A stretch of DNA of 64,000 bases, from positions 6,183,207 to 6,247,206 of the forward strand of contig OZ037767.1 of NCBI GenBank assembly GCA_964035545.1. Reading direction: 5' to 3'. A program made the translations under genes and the position numbers. The notes under the pieces were generated by a model that was given only the letters and a program-made list of their open reading frames with translations, ran no database searches and was not told the DNA's origin. The stretch is from Bugula neritina. Lineage: Eukaryota > Bryozoa > Gymnolaemata > Cheilostomatida > Bugulidae. Positions 36,301-46,590 of this stretch are shown here, piece by piece (the stretch's first letter is position 1; each line of letters starts with the position of its first letter).

Positions 36301-37145
36301 GTACCACTCTCCTCTTACTTTATTACACATATTTTTGGCAACGAATAATTCAAATTTTAATTTGATATTAACTCCTTTAGATATACGAAAATAATTTTGT
36401 CACCTATAAAGGCTTTAGAAGAGCCTTGAAATATCTTTCTGAACAAAATCAATTTTGCTGACAATGCAGGTTTTTCCTAATGCTGTCGATATATTTTAGA
36501 TAATAAAGTTGTACCTTCATTGATACCAGAAGAGGAAAAGAAAGCTGAACTGCCTCCTATGGAATATAAATCTGCACCAGCCATCTCAGCCACCATCTTC
36601 TTTGTCTCTCTTGGTGTCATCCTGTTCTTTGTGGCTCTCGACGTGCCTTTCTTGTTTTTGTAAGTAAAATTTAGTTTCCTCCAAACAACTCACTCTGGCA
36701 TTTTAGCAGATAAGTGATCAAATATTTATCGCTGTCCACTTTTCTGTTACCCAAGTCACAGGGGTTTCATCAGAGATACGTGCCTTATGATGCAGAGTAA
36801 CTGTAGAAATAGCAGCTCTAAAACAAACTAATTTAATGCCAGGTTTTAATTCTGTAATTCTATAATTTCTCTTCAAGTTGTCTATTTGAACCTAATAATT
36901 TATAATATAGTAGGATATAATATAATGTCAATTATGTCATATACTACTTTATGCAATGCAACAGCATGCATATAATATAATTTGATGCAATAAAATATAA
37001 CATAATATAATAAAGCAAAATAATACAATATAATATAGTAATATGATTTTTACACTGTTTTTGGTTTCTTTCATATTCCAGGGAAATAAAGGCTCGGCTT
37101 GTTGAAAACTTTAGGCACATTTTCTGTCGAAGCGCGAGGAACTAA
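9305..37145 (+). CDS. Large type I membrane protein: Cys-rich, PAN-like, LamG-like, mucin-like, TSP1 repeats
   Basis: I join 41 exons, all phase-consistent, to about 2348 residues. Exons: 9305-9372, 10449-10713, 12963-13095, 13460-13638, 15257-15440, 15561-15753, 15939-16039, 16494-16648, 17457-17601, 18022-18225, 18620-18883, 19277-19406, 19765-19958, 20480-20647, 21011-21091, 22081-22265, 22417-22488, 22990-23123, 23735-23928, 24192-24311, 24798-25082, 25865-26073, 26356-26541, 26891-27031, 27664-27875, 28172-28337, 29108-29154, 29689-30262, 30648-30792, 31620-31818, 32222-32458, 32760-32857, 33277-33381, 33740-33998, 34327-34536, 34625-34762, 34919-35112, 35409-35474, 35651-35833, 36500-36659, 37082-37145. 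Order: signal peptide; Cys-poor beta-rich part to ~630; PAN/apple-like Cys block ~662-738; laminin-G-like stretch ~825-1016; Cys-rich ~1150-1480; Thr-rich mucin-like ~1490-1640; TSP1-like repeats ~1778-2274 (YSEWESWSTC, YSDWSDWTQC, WYPWSTWSTC, TWTDWTSC); basic KRVGKGKR site ~2205; membrane span ~2302-2328; ~20-residue tail. Probably a cell-surface adhesion or recognition protein (inference). No known orthologue recognised. Exon 1, the exon 2 acceptor and the exon 16 donor are the weakest joints. Confidence 0.7.
10137..10462. mobile_element. hAT-type non-autonomous element, 326 bp, 8-bp TSD
   Basis: It begins CAGGGCTGTCCTAC and ends CTTGGATACTCCTG, diverged versions of a hAT-style CAGGGGTGTCCAAC terminal repeat. 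It is flanked by a perfect 8-bp duplication GTTTAGTA (10129-10136 and 10463-10470), the size typical of hAT. The subterminal GTGGCCCT-rich blocks match the larger copy at 10827. No transposase. It lies exactly at the 5' edge of exon 2 of the large gene. Confidence 0.9.
10827..12525. mobile_element. hAT-type non-autonomous element, 1699 bp, 8-bp TSD
   Basis: The ends CAGGGCTGTCCAAC and GTTGGACACCCCTG are inverted repeats matching at 13 of 14 positions. A perfect 8-bp duplication GTCTAGAA flanks it (10819-10826 and 12526-12533). Subterminal GGCCCGGGGGCCGGATCCGG and GTGGCCCCC blocks sit at the ends; the AT-rich middle has no long ORF, so it depends on a transposase elsewhere. It occupies most of intron 2 of the large gene. 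The 113-bp larger gap between its left end and exon 2 is unique sequence. Confidence 0.92.
14371..14532. mobile_element. Small inverted-repeat element, copy 1
   Basis: It begins AGGAGCAGTAGAGAGA and ends TCTCTATTACTGCACCT, imperfect inverted repeats. The inside (AAGTTCT..TTTGGTTTGGG..GCAAGAACATAACTT..TGCTACATTTCTAAT) matches the element at 41049-41206. Length 162 bp, no coding. MITE-like. It lies in intron 4 of the large gene. Confidence 0.7.
14687..14829. repeat. 32-bp minisatellite built of CAACTG/CAGTTG words
   Basis: About 4.5 copies of a 32-base unit alternate GTCAACAACTGGACTT and GTCAACAGTTGAACTT. Because CAACTG and CAGTTG are complementary, each unit can fold on itself. It is intronic and does not interrupt an exon. 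Confidence 0.9.
17205..17383 (+). mobile_element. tRNA-derived SINE copy 3
   Basis: Degenerate A box (GTAGTGATTAGAATGTTG), then AGGTCAGTGG, the family body AAGAGCATCCAGTCATAATT and the tail AGCAGCTATAAACTTG. The region after the B box is partly deleted relative to the other copies. It lies in intron 8 of the large gene. Confidence 0.7.
17742..17942. repeat. Local tandem duplication, ~130-bp unit
   Basis: The words CACGGACTCCTAAAATGG, CAATTTATTATTTATATAC and AGCAGCTTTTGTTG recur about 130 bases apart, giving nearly two copies. It is intronic, between exons 9 and 10 of the large gene. Confidence 0.75.
23212..23415 (+). mobile_element. tRNA-derived SINE copy 4 (fullest plus-strand copy)
   Basis: A box TCTAGAAGTTAGAGCGCTGG, degenerate B box TTGTTCAATCTT, family body AAGAGCATTCAGTCATAATT, then a 3' part with GGGTTTCTCTAAGGAGTGG and ACTATAAACTCAC. 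It is intronic between exons 18 and 19 of the large gene. Confidence 0.8.
25277..25622. mobile_element. MITE-like element with long TIRs (AGCCTAGGGCCACAC...)
   Basis: The ends are inverted repeats of about 75 bases including AGCCTAGGGCCACACTGTGC, TTTTCGCATGC and GCAAAGGTGTCCACTGTAGC. Length 346 bp, no ORF. The terminal motif TAGGGCCAC is shared with the element at 59868-60275. It lies in intron 21 of the large gene. Confidence 0.85.
26635..26785. repeat. Foldback hairpin, copy 2
   Basis: The arm GTCACTGATTGCAGTAGTTC... pairs with ...CTACTGCACTCAGTGAC around a short centre near 26705. The arm words (CACTGAGTGCAGTAGTTT, GAGTTTG) match the 5011-5161 hairpin, so both belong to one dispersed family. 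It lies in intron 23 of the large gene. Confidence 0.75.
27180..27655. repeat. GACACTCATGTGACAG minisatellite
   Basis: Some 25 or more tandem copies of an 11- to 18-base core (TGACACTCATG, TGACAGTGCTG, TGACACTGTTC) form a ~33-base higher-order repeat at the left end. It fills intron 24 of the large gene almost up to the exon 25 acceptor. The antisense reading frame is open but is only the repeat. Confidence 0.9.
33163..33252. repeat. (AC/GC)n microsatellite
   Basis: Alternating purine-pyrimidine ACGC/ACAC dinucleotides for about 90 bases, placed 24 bases upstream of exon 33 of the large gene. Such tracts can adopt Z-DNA. Confidence 0.9.
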
Positions 37146-38388
37146 GATTGGAATGGCATAAACCTCATAGGGATTGTATGTCTACCCACCCAAAAACTCT
37201 CACTTAGTTTTTATATTTATTTATATGTATATTAAATACTTTTATAAGATTATTTTTTTAATTTGATCCTTAAATTACCTGCTCTGATTTCCATGTTTAT
37301 ATAACAAATCAAATTGCTATATTTTTATTTGCAAATGCTTTAAATGATTATTTTGCCCTTTAAGCATGTACACTTAGTACACATGTTTAACTTTCTAATG
37401 ATTTAGTGTATATGTGTATTTTCTCTAAGTTTATTAAACTGTGCCATGACCTTAATGATTTTGTTTCTTTTGTGCTTGAACCTTGAGTTAGTGCTGTCCA
37501 TATGCTGCGCTTTGAAAGAATCCCCAAAAGGTTTGTCAGCCATACAAGTCAGCATATTGCAAAATGTTCTTTTGGTGATAAAATTAATGCAACTCTGATT
37601 CACAGAATATAAATATATGTAAATAAGTTAATAAAGATAGAAAAATAAAAAAACAAAAGTGAAATGAGCCACAAACAAAGGAATTCTAAAAGCAACCACA
37701 CAAACTAGATGGATTCATGATTTTCTTGAAACAGATATGTACATATTAACCTGCTTATTATTGAAAAACATTTACACTGCTTTTGTTTAGCTCTAATGGG
37801 AATAAACACCAGTTATAAAGTAGATTCAAAGTGTGGCTGATTGTTCTATCTCAATCTGCTGCACTGGGTGTCTTGCTGTAGCATGAAGACTCTATTGATT
37901 ACAGCTTTTAATGAACGTCTTTTCATCTTTGTTATAAGAGAAGTGGCAAATATTTTAAAGTTGATTGCAATTTTATGCATCAATAATATAGATATCAAAT
38001 TCTTTTATATGCTTTTCATTTGCAACTCAAACATTTAAATAGACTGTCAATAGCAACAAACAATGATTCCCAATATGATTAATTGAAGCTAGTCATGCTG
38101 AACAAGAATAAACTTCTATAATGAAAATTTGAAATTTACTCAAGTAGAATACATTTAGGCAGCATAAAAGACGGCAGCAATATATTATTACACTAGTTAT
38201 AACTGAAGCACACCTGGTCAGTTAGAGTAAATACTGCATATCAACTTTGCTACATTTAGTAAGCATGTGCAGCTTACTGTGGAGCAGTTGCTGCAACATT
38301 AAGGAACTGCGTGCAACTAAGTAACTATTTAGAAAAGTGTAAAAATAAACTTAGTTTTAGTTAAACTAAAGTTCGACATTCATTGAGG
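37146..38388. other. Intergenic spacer, large gene to kelch gene
   Basis: This contains the presumed 3' UTR of the large gene and the 5' flank of the kelch gene. An AATAAA near 37629 could be the polyadenylation signal. I searched it for an upstream BTB-encoding exon of the kelch gene and saw none. Confidence 0.45.
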
Positions 38389-41300
38389 ATGTATGCAAAG
38401 GCGGTACTAGAAAAGAGAGAAAGATCTCAATATGTGAATGGCTCTAAGATTGAGCTAGCTTTAACACCTATACACAAGGTAAGGGTAACTGTAACATAGT
38501 TGAAGCTTCATACCAATTTTCTTTTGCAGATTTTTTATTTCCTTTCGCAAAGAGTATTACTAAGTCTGTGCATGCTGAACAGAGTTTCCAAGTCTTCAAA
38601 TATTACGTACATAGTACGATGTAATCAGAAACTAGAAAGTTTATGTTTAGATCTTCTGTCAAACTATTAAAGCAAGGGCTACCATTGTAACTATATGTTC
38701 TTTTTAGTCTGGCAGTGTGCTTGAAAGCACATTATGATATTACTGGTTATTATCATGATTACCTATGTAACTATTACTGATAGCTAATTATTATCTGTTG
38801 TCTATAGTTTCTATAATACAGTTGCAGTAATATCTTTTAGCTTTTCATACCACTTTTAATTAGAGATGCTATTATACTAGCTGTAGATGGTATCATCAAA
38901 TATATTGCTAGAAAAATGCCATTTATGACAGTGTATAGCATTTTGAAGTTGCTACTAGCAGTAACTGAATGAAGTCACAGATATGGTCTAGACTCTAGGG
39001 TCTAGGGGTTAGAGTGCTGGCCTGGTAAACACAAGGTCAGTGGTTCAAATCCCAGTAAAGACCATTGGTGATGTTAGGAAGAGCATTCAATCATACTTGC
39101 TCCTTTGTCACAACAGGAGTTTTCAAGCAGCACAGGCACATGCAAACATTAAAAGTCTTCTAATTAACATGAACAGAAATTCTCACTGAAATTTGAAAGC
39201 TAGTACAATCAGATGCCCTGAAAAAAATGTTTAGGTTATTTTAGAAGTTATAAATATAGTCAATTTGTAATTTATTAACACATACATTTAATATATTCAA
39301 TTTCAGAAGCTAGAAATAAAAATTCATATTGGGTTGTATTTTTTTCATGTACTTTGCACCAGATTTTGAGCGTATATAACTAAGCATTATTGATTTAAAT
39401 AGAAATAATTATCAAATTTATAGTACTGTTTACTATAATACTACATACGTGTGTCTGTATTACATAACTTGAAACTGTAGATGTATGCTAAAGTGGAAGA
39501 GGTTGAGGTAAACCAGGAGCAGAGAGTTGTAATATTTGACAAGACAGGTAAAGGTTCAGCCCGTATCCATCGTCTAAAAACAGATCCTTTGACGTTTCAC
39601 CAACAAGAATGTGACCATTTAGCCAATAAAATGCTGCAGGGTGTTCGTGACTTTGCGCTGACTGCAGAAGGCAACTTGGTTTACATAAGCGGAGGATTTG
39701 ACATCAACACAGGCAAATCAATTAACGATCTCATCGTGTGAGTATGTAAACTGAGATAACATGTTGATTATTTGATTGAGTTCAACAAACATCAGATACT
39801 ATTTATACATTGTAAATATTGTATTACAACAAGCTGGTTGTGTCAAAAGTCACTTTGCATAAACATTAAGCTGAAACAAATCCTAGATACTGTATAAATA
39901 CAATACAAATACTGAACTTGCAGTATAAATTGGGCTTTAATTTTATTGCTGTAGCAATGCACCTTCTGACGCACATCTCCGTTTGAGTTATTATTTTACA
40001 AATGAATTCTAGAGTGAATTATTCTTGTCCTTAAAAGTAGATCTAGCCAGCATAAACAGGAAAATAATCATGGTTTGACAAGGTTTAAAGCACCTATCTT
40101 AACCTATCGACTTATTTTCCGGCCAGAACAGCCTCTTTCTAATTACTATATTATTGTGATTAGGGTATACTATTTAGAAGTGTCTTCTATTATTTAAGGT
40201 TTAATGGTGAAAGAAGAGAATGGAAAACACTTTCCAACATGGCAAAGGCTAGATGCAATCACACCATGGTGTTGTGGAAAGGAGGACTGCTTGTGGCAGG
40301 TATGCTGAGTTGGGGATTGGTTATAACCAAATATGATATGCATAGATCTTATCAAGATGTAAGCATTTAGTTTTGTTATGTTGGTTTTTGACATCAAACA
40401 TAGAAAGCGCTAAAAAAGAGGTTAGTGCAGTAATCTAAAACTTATGAAACATGTGTGTTTTAAATGAAAAAAGAGTCAAAAATTTCAAAATGTATCACAA
40501 ACTCCATAAGAACAATGAAAAAAACTAATCAAATTTCGCTTTTACTTCGAAATAAGAATGATACTCAACATTTAGCAAAAACTATGTTGGAAAGTATAAT
40601 ACAGCTTATTGGCAAATATAAACTCCCTCAAAATCATAAAAACATTAGTTAAACTACACCACATGATTATTTTTAAATCCTTTAAATATTTCTACTCCTC
40701 AGTCAGGAAACTGTAAATAATCTACATCAGAAACAGCTTCTTACATATCAAAGCCTAGTTTTTATCTTTAGGGGGTGAAACCAATGCTAAAGTAAAGTTG
40801 ACAACAACATGCGAGTATTATGACATACAGTCTGACAGTTGGAAAGCCTTTGATGTTTTACCAGACCCAAGGAGTTGTCATTCCTGTGTGGTACACAACA
40901 ACAGTGTCTACATATCTGGTGGTTATGATAAAATGCAAGTTCCACAGAACAACTTATGGTATGTCAACTTTATTATGCTGTATGTGCAATCTCTTGTTCT
41001 ATGTAACCTTAAACAAATAATGTTGCTAGCATAGATGTGTCAAACTTTAGGTGCAGTAGTAGAGGCATTGGGATGGCCTAAGTTCTTTGATTTCCTTAAT
41101 AAATTTTGGTTTGGGGCACGCATTAAAATTTATGCAAGAACATAACTTTTTGCTACATTTCTAATTTAGAACACAGGCTTTTCTCAATTTCTTCTTTACT
41201 GCACCTCTGCATCTATACAAATGGCCTCCCTACTTCATATACCTCTATAATATACAGGTATAGCCTATCTATTTGTAATGATCTATGCTAATAGCTTCTT

Positions 41301-43147
41301 AAATTTTTTATTATATGCTTAGGAAAACAAACACATTAAGATTATTATATTGTCAAAACATTAAACACTTCTAAGTACTTCAAGATAATCATATTCTAGC
41401 TTTTAATAGATGTAGTTATTTGCCTTTTGACAATGAAGTTCCGCTTCAGCTGGTATTAGTTTTATAAGTAATCATATTGACTAAAATTATTTTATACTAA
41501 ATCAGCAATGCAATTCTATGAGTGAGTTTTTAACAATGACGTCTTAACAATGATGTCATTATACATTGTTGTAGGATCTGCGAAGAGAGCACTTTGAAGT
41601 GGTTGTGCCTTGATGAGCATTACCCTGTACCCTTGCCATACAGCATGGCAAAGCATTCCATGCTCTCTCACTGTGACGCTATATATCTCATCGGAGGTAA
41701 ATTATGTAAACTGTAGATTTTAGACTGTAGAGGCTTGGTAGAGTTACTGTTATAAGTCCTACACTCATTTCATGGCCAACTGGCGTTGTGTTAGACACTT
41801 TATTATTTACTATGTAGGCCGACAATATTTGAAACAAAATAATTTCTTAAAGTTTCGGAGTTGTGTTTGTATTTTAGTTTTTATGAAATTGTTCTCAAAT
41901 CAAAATGCAGTTAAAATCTACTAACAATTCACCAGCCAAATATGTTCTTTTTACTTTTAGGAGTGTGTAAAGACAGATATGAGGGGACAAAGGCATCTGC
42001 AAAAATAATATCCTTTAAACCCTCAATAAGCTATCTGGGTAAGTTAAGAATGCATTATGGCTATGTATGTACTATAGTATAGTTTTATTGTAGCTTAGTA
42101 TGTTTATAGTAAACTTAGTAATTCTTAACTAACTTATAGATGGACTGCCCTTATAAATTCAATCTTTAAAAACATACAAAGCAATTAACAGAATGATATT
42201 ACCTTCAGGGGATGGATCTATATTAAAGAGTATGGAGGAAACAAAGTACGATAAAGTTAGTCCTTGGACACTCCATCATAAGCAGCTGCCAATACCTGTT
42301 TATACTTGTACCACTATTCACATAGGTGAGTTTATACCATCATATTCCAATAGAATTTTACAATTATACTTTGCATTATATACATAGTATTAGCCAATAA
42401 ATGATAGTTATAATATTATAAATTGACACTATTTTTCTGCTTTGCATTATATTGTACCCAACAAAAACAATATTTGGTCAATAAATATTCTTTTTAGATA
42501 GCAAAATACTCATTCTTGGTGGATTCACTGGCAAAGGACAAAATGATCAAGTTATAATATATGACATAGAAAACAACGCCATCAAAGTGCATGCTTTTAC
42601 TGGTAAGTTAAACCTACCTGTAGGTATATATAATTGCTGGATTGGTAAATGCAAGTATGGGCACATATTATATGCATTATGTGTTTATGATAACGTACAA
42701 GTATTATTTGGTATTAGCTCAGATTCTACTAAGTAATTACTTGCAAGTCACAATCCAAGGCTAATCTGCTGCTAGCTGAAAATAACTCAACAACCCTTTT
42801 CACTTTCACTTCAGGAAGTTTTTATGCACCCAACATGGTGCAAATAAAAACAAACCTTTTATAACTTGGAGTGCAAAATTCATTGTACGGAGTCACAAAT
42901 TTTCAGCAAGTGAGAGCTTTCAAAGAACTGCCTTATATGGAAAATTTTCAGAATGCAACTAACTGCACTTAACTAGAACTACTGTGCCCAATTATGTACC
43001 AGCATAGTACTAGTGGATGTAGTGAGTTATTTCAACATTTATACTGTAGAGGAGTTGCTGCCCACCAGCTGTGACTCAGCTGTCATCAGAATCAAGGGTC
43101 GAACAGTCAGCCAGCAATTAGTACAGAGGAATTGGCCTTTATGGTGA
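38389..43147 (+). CDS. Kelch-repeat protein without BTB domain
   Basis: Nine exons join in phase: 38389-38478, 39481-39737, 40199-40299, 40772-40958, 41575-41696, 41961-42038, 42209-42325, 42498-42602 and 43050-43147, giving 384 residues. The start ATG at 38389 has an in-frame stop about 27 bases upstream. At least five kelch blades show the hydrophobic-GG motif: VYISGGFD, LLVAGGE, VYISGGYD, IYLIGGVC and ILILGGFT, with the expected spacing and Trp (WKTL, WKAF, WICEE). This should fold as a beta-propeller. No BTB, BACK or F-box segment is encoded in the window. Most kelch proteins with BTB are CUL3 adaptors; this one cannot be assigned that role. Both exon 1 and exon 2 begin with Met-Tyr-Ala-Lys. 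Confidence 0.8.
38990..39125 (+). mobile_element. tRNA-derived SINE copy 5 (5' part)
   Basis: This is the best-kept promoter region of the family: A box TCTAGGGGTTAGAGTGCTGG and B box GGTTCAAATCCC, then AGAGCATTCAATCATACTTG. The 3' part is lost. It lies in intron 1 of the kelch gene. Confidence 0.85.
41049..41206. mobile_element. Small inverted-repeat element, copy 2
   Basis: It begins AGGTGCAGTAGTAGAG and ends CTTTACTGCACCT, 158 bp, with the same interior as 14371-14532 (AAGTTCTTTGATT..TTTTGGTTTGGGG..GCAAGAACATAACTT). It lies in intron 4 of the kelch gene. Confidence 0.75.
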
Positions 43148-43672
43148 CAGCATAATGGTCGTTAGATGCAGCACAGTGTTTGGGGTCACTGAGTACAATA
43201 TTTGTAGACACATCATTGTTCGGGATCTCTCCACTGCGATCTTTGTATCATATACTAGGACCTTCTGTCAGCACAGGTTTATTTCCTGCAAGCCTGTAGA
43301 GTTACCTTCCCCATGTAAAAAGCTTGCGCGTAATGCATTTCTAGCGGATGATGAAATGGCCAGATAAATGATTATATGTCATTGTCACATGAATGACTTC
43401 TATACATGTAGAAGTAATTTATTTTTATGTACAAGTTTTGTACATACTTTTTCTAGAAAATATGTGCCAATAGCCTGTATAGATATATTATTGTGTCTAG
43501 TGGGTATTATGTTTGTATTGGCAAGTATTAGCCATGTAGATTATCAAGCTGCATAGCATAATGTACATAGTCGTATGGCATGAGTGTGAAGTTATGAAAC
43601 CAACATCACACCTTAAACGCAGCATCTTGAGAAATTATATTTTTTACGCAAGACATTACTACTACTAGCAAA

Positions 43673-43678
43673 TTTATT
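43673..43678 (-). terminator. Candidate poly(A) signal of the EMI-like gene
   Basis: AATAAA on the minus strand (TTTATT on plus), 126 bases past the stop of the minus-strand gene. Confidence 0.45.
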
Positions 43679-43691
43679 TTTAGATTTTTCT

Positions 43692-43697
43692 AATAAA
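43692..43697 (+). terminator. Candidate poly(A) signal of the kelch gene
   Basis: AATAAA on the plus strand about 545 bases past the kelch stop, only ~14 bases from the opposing minus-strand signal. Confidence 0.45.
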
Positions 43698-43803
43698 ATG
43701 CTAACTGCAATACACCACCAGCACTGATTTTCTTTTGAATATACATATATTTCAATACAGCATAACAGCACAGGATACAAAAGGGAGATAACTCTTAGAC
43801 TAT

Positions 43804-45311
43804 CTATTTCCCTCCCAGTAAACCGTCAAAGGATTTCAGACGTGCGAATAGAGTTTTCTGTTCATCATCCAGGTCTGCGAGAGCTGAAATCACAAGTACA
43901 TCTGACATTTAGAAATTCAAAATCGTAGCATTTACTTATCAGACAACGCAGTTGTATGACTCAAGAAATTTAGCATCTTGTTATTCAAATGCAATAAACA
44001 TATGGTTTACAAACAGTTTTTAAAATTATATGATTAAAAATATTTCAATTGTACAGTTCTAACCAACATTTATGGAGCAGAAAAATACTTATTTACATTA
44101 CTGAAAAGTTTTAAAACCTGCTTAATATCAGAAACAGCGTATTAAGCAGCAAAATGTAGAATTTGATAGCTCACTGCTAAAAAATCTGGTAACAGTAACT
44201 TTGATGGTAAATAAACTAACCAAAGCAGTTATTTCCTCCTTCCTTGCCAAGCAACACATATCCGTGACAGCATGTCAGATGCTCTGACTTACAAGTTCGG
44301 TCCATGTCATGATCATACTGAGTGAGGTACGTGTAGGAAACCAAACTGTAAAATCATAACATGATATCAGTCTCTATGCCTAAATTAGAGGTTTTTAAAA
44401 GAGGGCACAAGGAGGCAAATTATTGGACACAAGGTTAAACTAAGTCATTGCTCGATCAGACAGTAAAATCAAGAAATTTTTTTAATCCGAAAAAATAAAA
44501 TTAACTTTAAAACGTCTAAACATTCTGAAACCCAATTTTAGAATTTACAAGTTACAACAAGCCTATTCATTAGAAAACTTATCAGAGGTGATATGCAAGC
44601 AATACATTAGCATACAATCATATAAAACAACACATAATTGACCAATGATATAGAACAACACATAATTAACCAATGATATAGAACAACACATAATTAACCA
44701 ATGATATAGAACAACACATAATTAACCAATGATATAGAACGACACATAATTAACCAATGATATAAAACAACACATAATTAACCAGTGATATAGAACGACA
44801 CATAATTGAAAAGTGTATAGTGTCTGGTGCCCCAACCACTCACTGAGTTCGAGTGCCGTACAAGCTGCAGCCACTCCAACCAAATGTGCCACAGTTAGTC
44901 TCTCCGATCTTCACTTTATAGTAACCCTCCTGGTAGGCCTGCACTATCTTTGTCCTCTGCACATTTAACGGTTTATTCACATCTTCTTTACAACACCAGT
45001 GCCTGCGTCAGTCACACAATCTTACAGGTTTTCAATGTACAATATTTGAATTCACAATAAAGAATATCTGACCTTCGCAATTAAAAGCATCTGACCTGAA
45101 CATGACCTTCACAGAACTTGCTAGAAACTATTATCAACTGAACTTACTGGTTACTACCAGCTCTTTTCTCTCGGAAAAGTTTCGCTTTCGTTTCGGCAGG
45201 AATTAAATGCTGATGTTTCTCCACAAACTTCTCAAACTCCCGGTCATTAGTTGCAGACGCAACCAATAGGAGACCAGCAAAGAAGGCAATGGAGGCGATT
45301 GATGAGTTCAT
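43804..45311 (-). CDS. Secreted prepropeptide with EMI-like Cys domain
   Basis: Four exons join in phase: 45311-45148, 45002-44844, 44345-44221 and 43883-43804, giving 175 residues. A signal peptide (MNSSIASIAFFAGLLLVASA) is followed by an acidic/basic propeptide and a furin-type site REKR at residues 47-50. The mature part carries WCC, NCGTFGWSGCSLYGTRT, RTCKSEHLTCCHGYV and a final Cys, then an amphipathic tail ending GGK. The order Cys..aromatic-Cys-x-Y-x-T..CC-x-G-Y resembles an EMI domain, known from extracellular matrix and EGF-type proteins, but here it stands alone. The start was chosen at the ATG giving the signal peptide; an upstream in-frame ATG exists at 45389 but adds a second hydrophobic stretch. 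Likely an extracellular factor; receptor and role unknown. Confidence 0.75.
44620..44815. repeat. 28-bp minisatellite
   Basis: About seven copies of ACCAATGATATAGAACAACA-CATAATTA (28 bases) in intron 2 of the EMI-like gene, ending 29 bases before its second exon on the plus map. The repeat is near the donor side of that exon on the minus strand. Confidence 0.9.
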
Positions 45312-46590
45312 AATCCGCAGAGTAGCTAAAGGATAGTTTACTAAATAACTTGTAATGTAATAAGAAATCAGAATAACATAATTGTGCATTGTATAACTAA
45401 AAAATAGCTAGATTTTCCAACACAATTATATGAAGCTTCTAACAGAAATAGAAAGGTGTTACCGAATGCAGAATATGGTAAATAAGTAATTATAAAAAGA
45501 ATGAAATTTCTTCCAAAAACTAACAAAATCCAGATGACTTAATAAATGACTCACCACACGAATCCAAACCATGTAACTAAACAGATACCGGACATATCCC
45601 CTGCTCACCCTGCCACCTGCACTTTCTCATACAAATGATAAAACCAAAGTCAATATCCCAGATGATGCAACTGTGAACCGAGCTACTGTACACAACAAGT
45701 ACATTATTGTATAATATAAAATTATCAACATTATAATACTGGATTAAACGTGTAAATTACCATATTTAATGTAACAACATATATTTAATTAAATATTACA
45801 TTGTAAAGTTGCCTTCTCATGCATCATTTAATTATAATTATATGCCTACAAAATTTCATCTTTACACGCATCTTTGCTTTGCTTTCATTGAACATGAGCA
45901 GGCAACAAGGTTAGAATGTTCCAAAAATGCTTGAAACAGTATTTAGTAAACAATAAGAATTAACGGTAGCTAGTCTGGATAGTAAGGAATGCTTATTACA
46001 ATAAAAGATTATAGTTACTCACTTGAGCTTAACATTCTTTCGATATTGTCTCTCATAACTTTATCTTATTCATCGCAAAGTCTTGCATATGCTCTAAGAT
46101 GTCTTTACATGTGCAGGAGATCCACGAGAAGATGGCGCCAGCTCTTGCTTCTCTAATAAAGCAGACTTGCTGTCTGACCCTGAAATAATACCAATATCAA
46201 ACCACCCTCCCCATGACTGAATCCATTTTGAGGAGTTATCTTCAAGACTGCATATAAAACTTTCTACACCCTTAATGCAAGAATGGTTAGTCTAGAAAGT
46301 TGCAACCAAATAATGTGGAGCGTTGGTGACTATCTACTAAGTCTAATAACCACACATAAATTGACTTCAATTGTAGCGATGGGGTTATGATTTGCAAAAG
46401 AAATGCCTAGTAATATGGGGCAAAAAAAGTCTGTAACTTTTACAAAAGGCTCTGCTTTTCAATGATACAAACATTGAGCTAAATTGAAAAATGCTACTCA
46501 TTATGTTGCCAAAAACTGCAACTATCGTTCCACAATGTTAAAGAGCGTATCAAATAAAAAAAAAGAAAAACCAAGGGAACTATTATCCAG
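45312..46590. other. Upstream region of the EMI-like gene, no gene seen
   Basis: AT-rich unique sequence. A short open stretch on the minus strand around 46185-46100 after a TTTCAG acceptor-like site could be a stray exon, but nothing supports it. Promoter elements could not be assigned. Confidence 0.4.

Noticed and set aside
37841-38038. ORF between the large gene and kelch gene, tested as a BTB exon
   Set aside because: Sequence is AT-rich and shows no BTB motifs or splice phase fit with 38389.
39000-39075. Possible tRNA gene (good A and B boxes)
   Set aside because: No acceptor-stem or anticodon-arm pairing; the following sequence is the shared SINE body.
46095-46185. Possible terminal exon on the minus strand (SALLEKQELAPSS...)
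   Set aside because: Has an acceptor-like site and a stop, but no upstream partner exon could be found.
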